DNA of 64,000 nt from Himantopus leucocephalus (lineage: Eukaryota; Chordata; Aves; Charadriiformes; Recurvirostridae): contig RSEF01000002.1 of the NCBI GenBank assembly GCA_003993805.1, forward strand, positions 9,430,667 through 9,494,666, in the 5' to 3' direction. The position numbers and the translations under genes are program-made. The notes below the pieces were generated by a model. It was given only the letters and a program-made list of their open reading frames with translations, ran no database searches and was not told the DNA's origin. Positions 59,486-64,000 of the stretch are shown here, piece by piece. The number at the start of each line of letters is the position of its first letter. Position 1 is the first letter of the stretch.

Positions 59486-62400
59486 TAATAAAAGAAACCT
59501 GGGTATCAGTTTGAGGTGATTTTGGGGATGAAAACAGAGGCATATAAGCAAGGGACTGCAAGGAAAATTTTCATTTCAGTTATATTTGGTGTGTGAATAA
59601 AGAGAACACCCAAAGCAGGCACTGATCAAATACATACTTATTTTAAAGTAGGATACTGGAAATTGGAAATGTCTGTGTGGCATTTGTGATAATGCCATGG
59701 TCCTAAATACGACTATTAATAACATAAATATTTGTCTATGACGATGTCAAATGTATTTTGCTGTAAACTATATAATCCAGGTATATAATAGCACAGCACA
59801 TAGTTTCCACAGCACACCACACACAAGCTTGTATCCATTTGATAAACTGCTTATACAGCTGATGCACTGCGTTTATTATGTGTCTTTGAGATGTTCATGG
59901 ACAGTCTATCCCGGACACTTGACTGGAGACTTCTGAATTGTTTCAGATGATTTTAAATGAAAAAACAGTGATCATCTCCACCAAACGTGGGTGATAACTT
60001 GAAATCTCAAAAGAGACCCAACAAAGTTATAAACGAGAGCTGTAGCGAGATGTTTCAGTACCAGGAAGTCTCCACTCCTGTGATCTGTCTGGGTACCCCT
60101 GCTGCCCATCATGGCCCATCCCACCCAACGGGGATCTGCAACTTAAGCAACTAGATAGTAGCTGGTGACACCGTACGGAATAGAATGCTTAAGGTGGCAC
60201 TGGGGATGTTTTTTATATTCCATATTTTGTGTTAGAGGCACCTTAACTGGTATTTTCTCTGCTGACCTGTCGGAGAACCGCAGGAGTGCAGATGTGTGCT
60301 TATCTGAGCAATAACACAGCCAGCTGCCTTCAAAGGGAAGGGTGGGTAAGCACCTATCTCAGCAAGAAGTGAGGGGTGGAGAAAAAGCACATTCAGAAAT
60401 ATGGCCTGTATTTTAATGACTAGCACTCCTTGTTTCCTCTTAAAAATGACAAAAGGGGGGAACGGGACTCTCTTGATATTTTACTGGGGAATGAAACTGT
60501 TGATACAAGTAGGTGGCAAAAACCAGTACTGGTAATGCAACCGCCTCTTCTTTCACTAATAGTTTCCCTCTTTAATGTTTTTTTGACTTACAGTGGAGTA
60601 ACTTGGACAAGTTGAATTGCCACAAGTTTTCTTTAGGGCATGGCAGACTAGTGGAAGGAGCTGGCGACTTGTGCTTGTAAGCTCTCAGGTTGCTTTGGAG
60701 TAGGAGGTCTCCATGCCCCCAATAGAAGATCCAGCAGGAGAGTTTGTGATAGCTCATGCAAATAATCGACAAATCACGTGACTCCTTCTCCAGCTTCCAG
60801 AAGAGACCCCTCACAGGCTTGTGAAGCGCTGTATCCCAGGGAGGGTAGTAATCTTCTTCTGAAGCCCATCAACTACAACATCCACGCGGGTACTAAAACC
60901 TCTCCTGATAATATAACAGCACATGATTGATACAAATCTGGATGCTGCCTGGAGGTTAAAACCTATGTAATGATTATTAAAGAATAGACCAGTCCTAAGT
61001 TTCCAAAGAGTCAATTTGCAATCTTAGACTCACACAAACATCATTAATGTAACAGAGCATTATCTTCAATGAAAAAAAAGTTCTATTTTATGCCAAGTGC
61101 CATTATCTCACTGACATCACATTTCAGTATCCTTTAGTTCATTCATGTATACATGAAGATTTGTGCTTAAAAAAAATTCTACGGCTCGTCTCAGGGTATG
61201 GTCCAAGATTGCTCTGAAAACGGGGTTACAGGATCAGCTTAAGAACCCAGAGTAGTACTAAATGGTGCATTTTGAATTAAATATCATGGATATTTTAGAT
61301 TAAACAAAAGATCTCCAGAGCTTCTGAGGCACATTGGCTGCTTGGTATGTAGGTGACATTTTAGTATCATAAATAAGAATTATTCCCGGGAAAAAAAAGG
61401 AATCAGAAAATACTGGCAAATAATGTGCTGCAAACATGACAGAGATTTTTCTAAGGCAAAAATAACTGTTAGATGAACTCCTATTAACTTTGAAAATGTG
61501 TTTAGATTTCTTGCTGAATATAGGTTATATATGGTGACAATGGTGTTTTGGTAACTTCCCACTATGCCTGCTTAAGCCTCCCATTCCTTGTCACCATGTG
61601 ATCTGTACAAAATCCACATAGTTTGATTTCCCTGGCTTGATTGTGCCGCTGTTTTTGCATGTACGCAGTGAGTTTGAAAAGCTGTTGGTCTGAACAGGCA
61701 CCCATAAAACCCGCTTTTCACTTTTCTTGCATAGATGTCACTGTCCACACAAGGTCAGAGGCAGCAGACAGGTAGACCTCTTGGCTCTAACTGTCTTTTC
61801 CTACATTGTAAAATATGGATAGGACAGGCTGTCCACCTGGGGATGCTGGGAGCATTAAACACCAGCTGGGAGCATGCCCTAACATGCTACAACTTGTACA
61901 AAGGTTGCTAAGTGACTTAAATCCATTGCACAGAATAGAACCATATAGCCTCAAAACAGCAGAACCTGACTTAGTTTCTAGTAACTCATTAAAATGACTC
62001 TACAATTCTTTTGATGTTCTGTACTAGTCTGGTCACATTCCTTTCTGTTTTATAGCACGGTAATAACAACATTCTTGTAAACAGTCATATAAACTCTAAC
62101 CTTCATATTGCTCTCTTCAGATCATCTGAAAGCATTTTTACATTGGGATTTGGCGTTCTTACCCCCATAAAGCACATCCCACCCTAATAACGCATGCCAT
62201 CAAAGGAGCAGAGGGAGAAAATAGGGATGAAAATGTTGTCCGCTGCTGGGTCACTTGCAGCCGTACCATCCTGCAAAGGCAGATTTTTTTTGCAATAATC
62301 AGCTTTGTTTTTCAGAGCTATTGGGGTTTCCATTCTCTTTCAGAGGAAACTCTTCTGTGGGCAGATAGACTCTAGCCTGGCTGTTTGCTGGTTAGTGCCT

Positions 62401-64000
62401 ACCTTTTGGTGATTAGCAGCCTGTCCTCTCTCCACTGTTATCAATACACCGCCATCCCCTGCTTGTGCAGATCTACAACCTGGGGTAATATTTTCTAGGA
62501 GCTTGAGTTCTGTGTTATGTGGCTGGCGATGGAGAATTACAGAAACACAGAAGGCCTAGGAGGCAAAAAAAGAAGCCACTCTGGTTTAGCCATGGTTGCC
62601 CACTGATAGCATCAGATAAAAGACAGACGACTGACTTTAGCTACAGAAGTGTGTGCTGTATGTGCTCTGAGGAGGATCGGCAGCAGTTTCCAGATGTCTC
62701 TGGCCAAAGGCTTGGCACTTAAGCATTTGCTCAAACAAAAGGGCCAAGGATAAGGGACTGCACCCTTTGCAAACAACGCAGCACACGGACATGCACTCAC
62801 ATGCAAAGAATTTACATCGGCTGAACAGTTTTCCCGGCAGTCAGTAAATATGACTTATGCCTTCTCTTCCTCCATCAATAGTTTAAACAATCTGGGAGCA
62901 AAACCAGGTACAATGATCTTCCTGACGCTGTGAAAGACAAGGAGATTTCACACATTTTAACATTTCCTCCGCTTGCTTGCTTTCTTTTCTTTCCCTCTGT
63001 TTCCTTCTTTTTTAAAAATTTTTCTTTATCCAAGACAACTCTGCAGCTTCCTTTGAACTGTCCAGTTGGAGCAGAAAAACAAAGTAATGTGCTGTGAACC
63101 TATCACAGAGGATAAAAAGGAAGCCGTAAATACTCAACTGAACAAACTGCCAATGATGTCTAAAGAATCAATATGTTACACAGCGTATCTGTTGAAGGGT
63201 GGTACATTTATAGTAGTTGCAATCTGTTGGAGAATTAGTAGAAAAGAAAAAAAAAAAAAGAAGCTAGATTTGACAGATAAATTTTTCACAGTGTTACCCT
63301 TTGTTTATAGACCTTCTCTCCTTTTAGTGTACCCTAGAGCAAATCTCTGCCTTTTCAAAAGGCCACGCCATTGTTCAACTGAAACGTTGTTATTTCTTCT
63401 CTCAAGTTTGATTAAATTACTTGGCACTCAGACAGGAGTTGGTAATAATACAAACGCAGTGATCAAGGTGGCAGATGTGCCGTTATTCTCTTAATGGCAA
63501 ATAACTAATTCTTCAAACTGTGGCTACGCAGTTTTAAAGCAATACGGGGGCTAGGGGGGTAACGTTATAGCCAGTTTTACATTTGTTAATTGAAATGGGA
63601 TTGAGAATTTATTAGGGAACCTTTAAATAATTGTTCTCCTTAGAAAACATAGTCTGGCGGTCGGTTTGTGGATTATGCGTGTGTAGAGATTGCCGAGATT
63701 AGGGCCGGAGAGGCAAGCGGAGGTTTAAGGCAGCCTCTGTGCAGCTACGGGGGCTCAGCTGCCTTGCAGGAACTTGCTCCCGTATCTGAGCCCTAGGATA
63801 AAAGGTGTATTTTTAAAATGTGCTAGCTGAAATGTTTTAATTAACACCTGTTAAAGCCTTGGAATAAACAGCACAAAGTATTTGCTGGTGTATCAACTGG
63901 CGGAAAAGTGGCCAAATTAGGTGAAGGAGTCAAGGGAAACGCTAGGAGCTGAAAGGTCTAAAAGGACCTAGCGGTGGAAAAAAGCGACTCCTGCACCCTG
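59486..64000. other. AT-rich non-coding DNA
   Basis: No supported gene. A pyrimidine-rich tract lies at 62963-63013 and a short A-run near 63247. The 142-codon frame 63066-63494 shows no domain. The final 500 bases have the look of a conserved non-coding element and are listed separately. Confidence 0.6.
63480..63900. promoter_or_regulatory. Candidate conserved non-coding element
   Basis: Mixed AT-rich and CpG-containing phrases without simple repeats occur here: GGGGGTAACGTTATAG, TTTGTTAATTGAAATGG, TAGTCTGGCGGTCGG, AAATGTTTTAATTAACACC and GGAATAAACAGCACAAAG. The TTAATTAA and TAAACA-type words suit homeodomain and forkhead factors. This is only a compositional guess. Confidence 0.28.

Noticed and set aside
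1..64000. CRISPR arrays, bacterial operons, tRNA and rRNA genes
   Set aside because: No regularly spaced repeats, operon-like gene packing or cloverleaf/rRNA signatures were found; the window is vertebrate nuclear DNA.

Overview
This window looks like AT-rich, gene-poor vertebrate nuclear DNA, almost certainly from a bird. The best evidence is a set of chicken-repeat-1 (CR1) retroposons. They include the avian-style 3' end made of ATTCTATGATTCTATGA (18761-18777), its reverse-complement counterpart at 16784-16810, and several recognisable pieces of CR1 ORF2 reverse transcriptase. A solo-LTR-like fragment of the type found in bird ERVL-like elements (about 59085-59485) agrees. The species cannot be named from the sequence. 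I found no exon, tRNA, rRNA or protein-coding gene that I can defend. Every open frame in the window is short and lacks a recognisable cellular domain, so this is best read as an intergenic gene desert or the inside of a very large intron.

Layout. 1-9560 is unique AT-rich sequence. 9561-10800 holds two very old amniote-type repeat remnants. 11604-11703 is a 100-base assembly gap inside a poly-T run. 14471-14559 folds into a striking composite hairpin. 15802-15876 carries a decayed reverse-transcriptase motif. 16784-19239 is the main mobile-element block: an old minus-strand CR1 (A), split by a second minus-strand CR1 fragment (B), which is itself split by a plus-strand CR1 3' end (C). 19240-36770 is mostly unique sequence with several TAAT-rich, enhancer-like stretches. 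36770-37400 combines an ancient repeat with a candidate conserved element. 40524-40617 carries two ZNF143/THAP11-type motifs in inverted orientation. 41868-42272 is a CpG-rich block. 42300-54180 is somewhat more GC-rich unique DNA. 54801-55037 is an old CR1 ORF2 fragment, and 59085-59485 is the LTR fragment. The last 500 bases again look like conserved non-coding DNA.

No genes work together here. The functional candidates are cis-regulatory: the ZNF143 motif pair, the CpG block 1.3 kb away from it, the hairpins and the homeodomain-site-rich AT stretches. Conservation across birds, which cannot be tested from one sequence, is the deciding evidence for all of them. No convincing new biological system was found. 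The most unusual items are the 89-base composite hairpin, the inverted ZNF143 pair and the triple-nested CR1 block with a 3'-truncated insertion.
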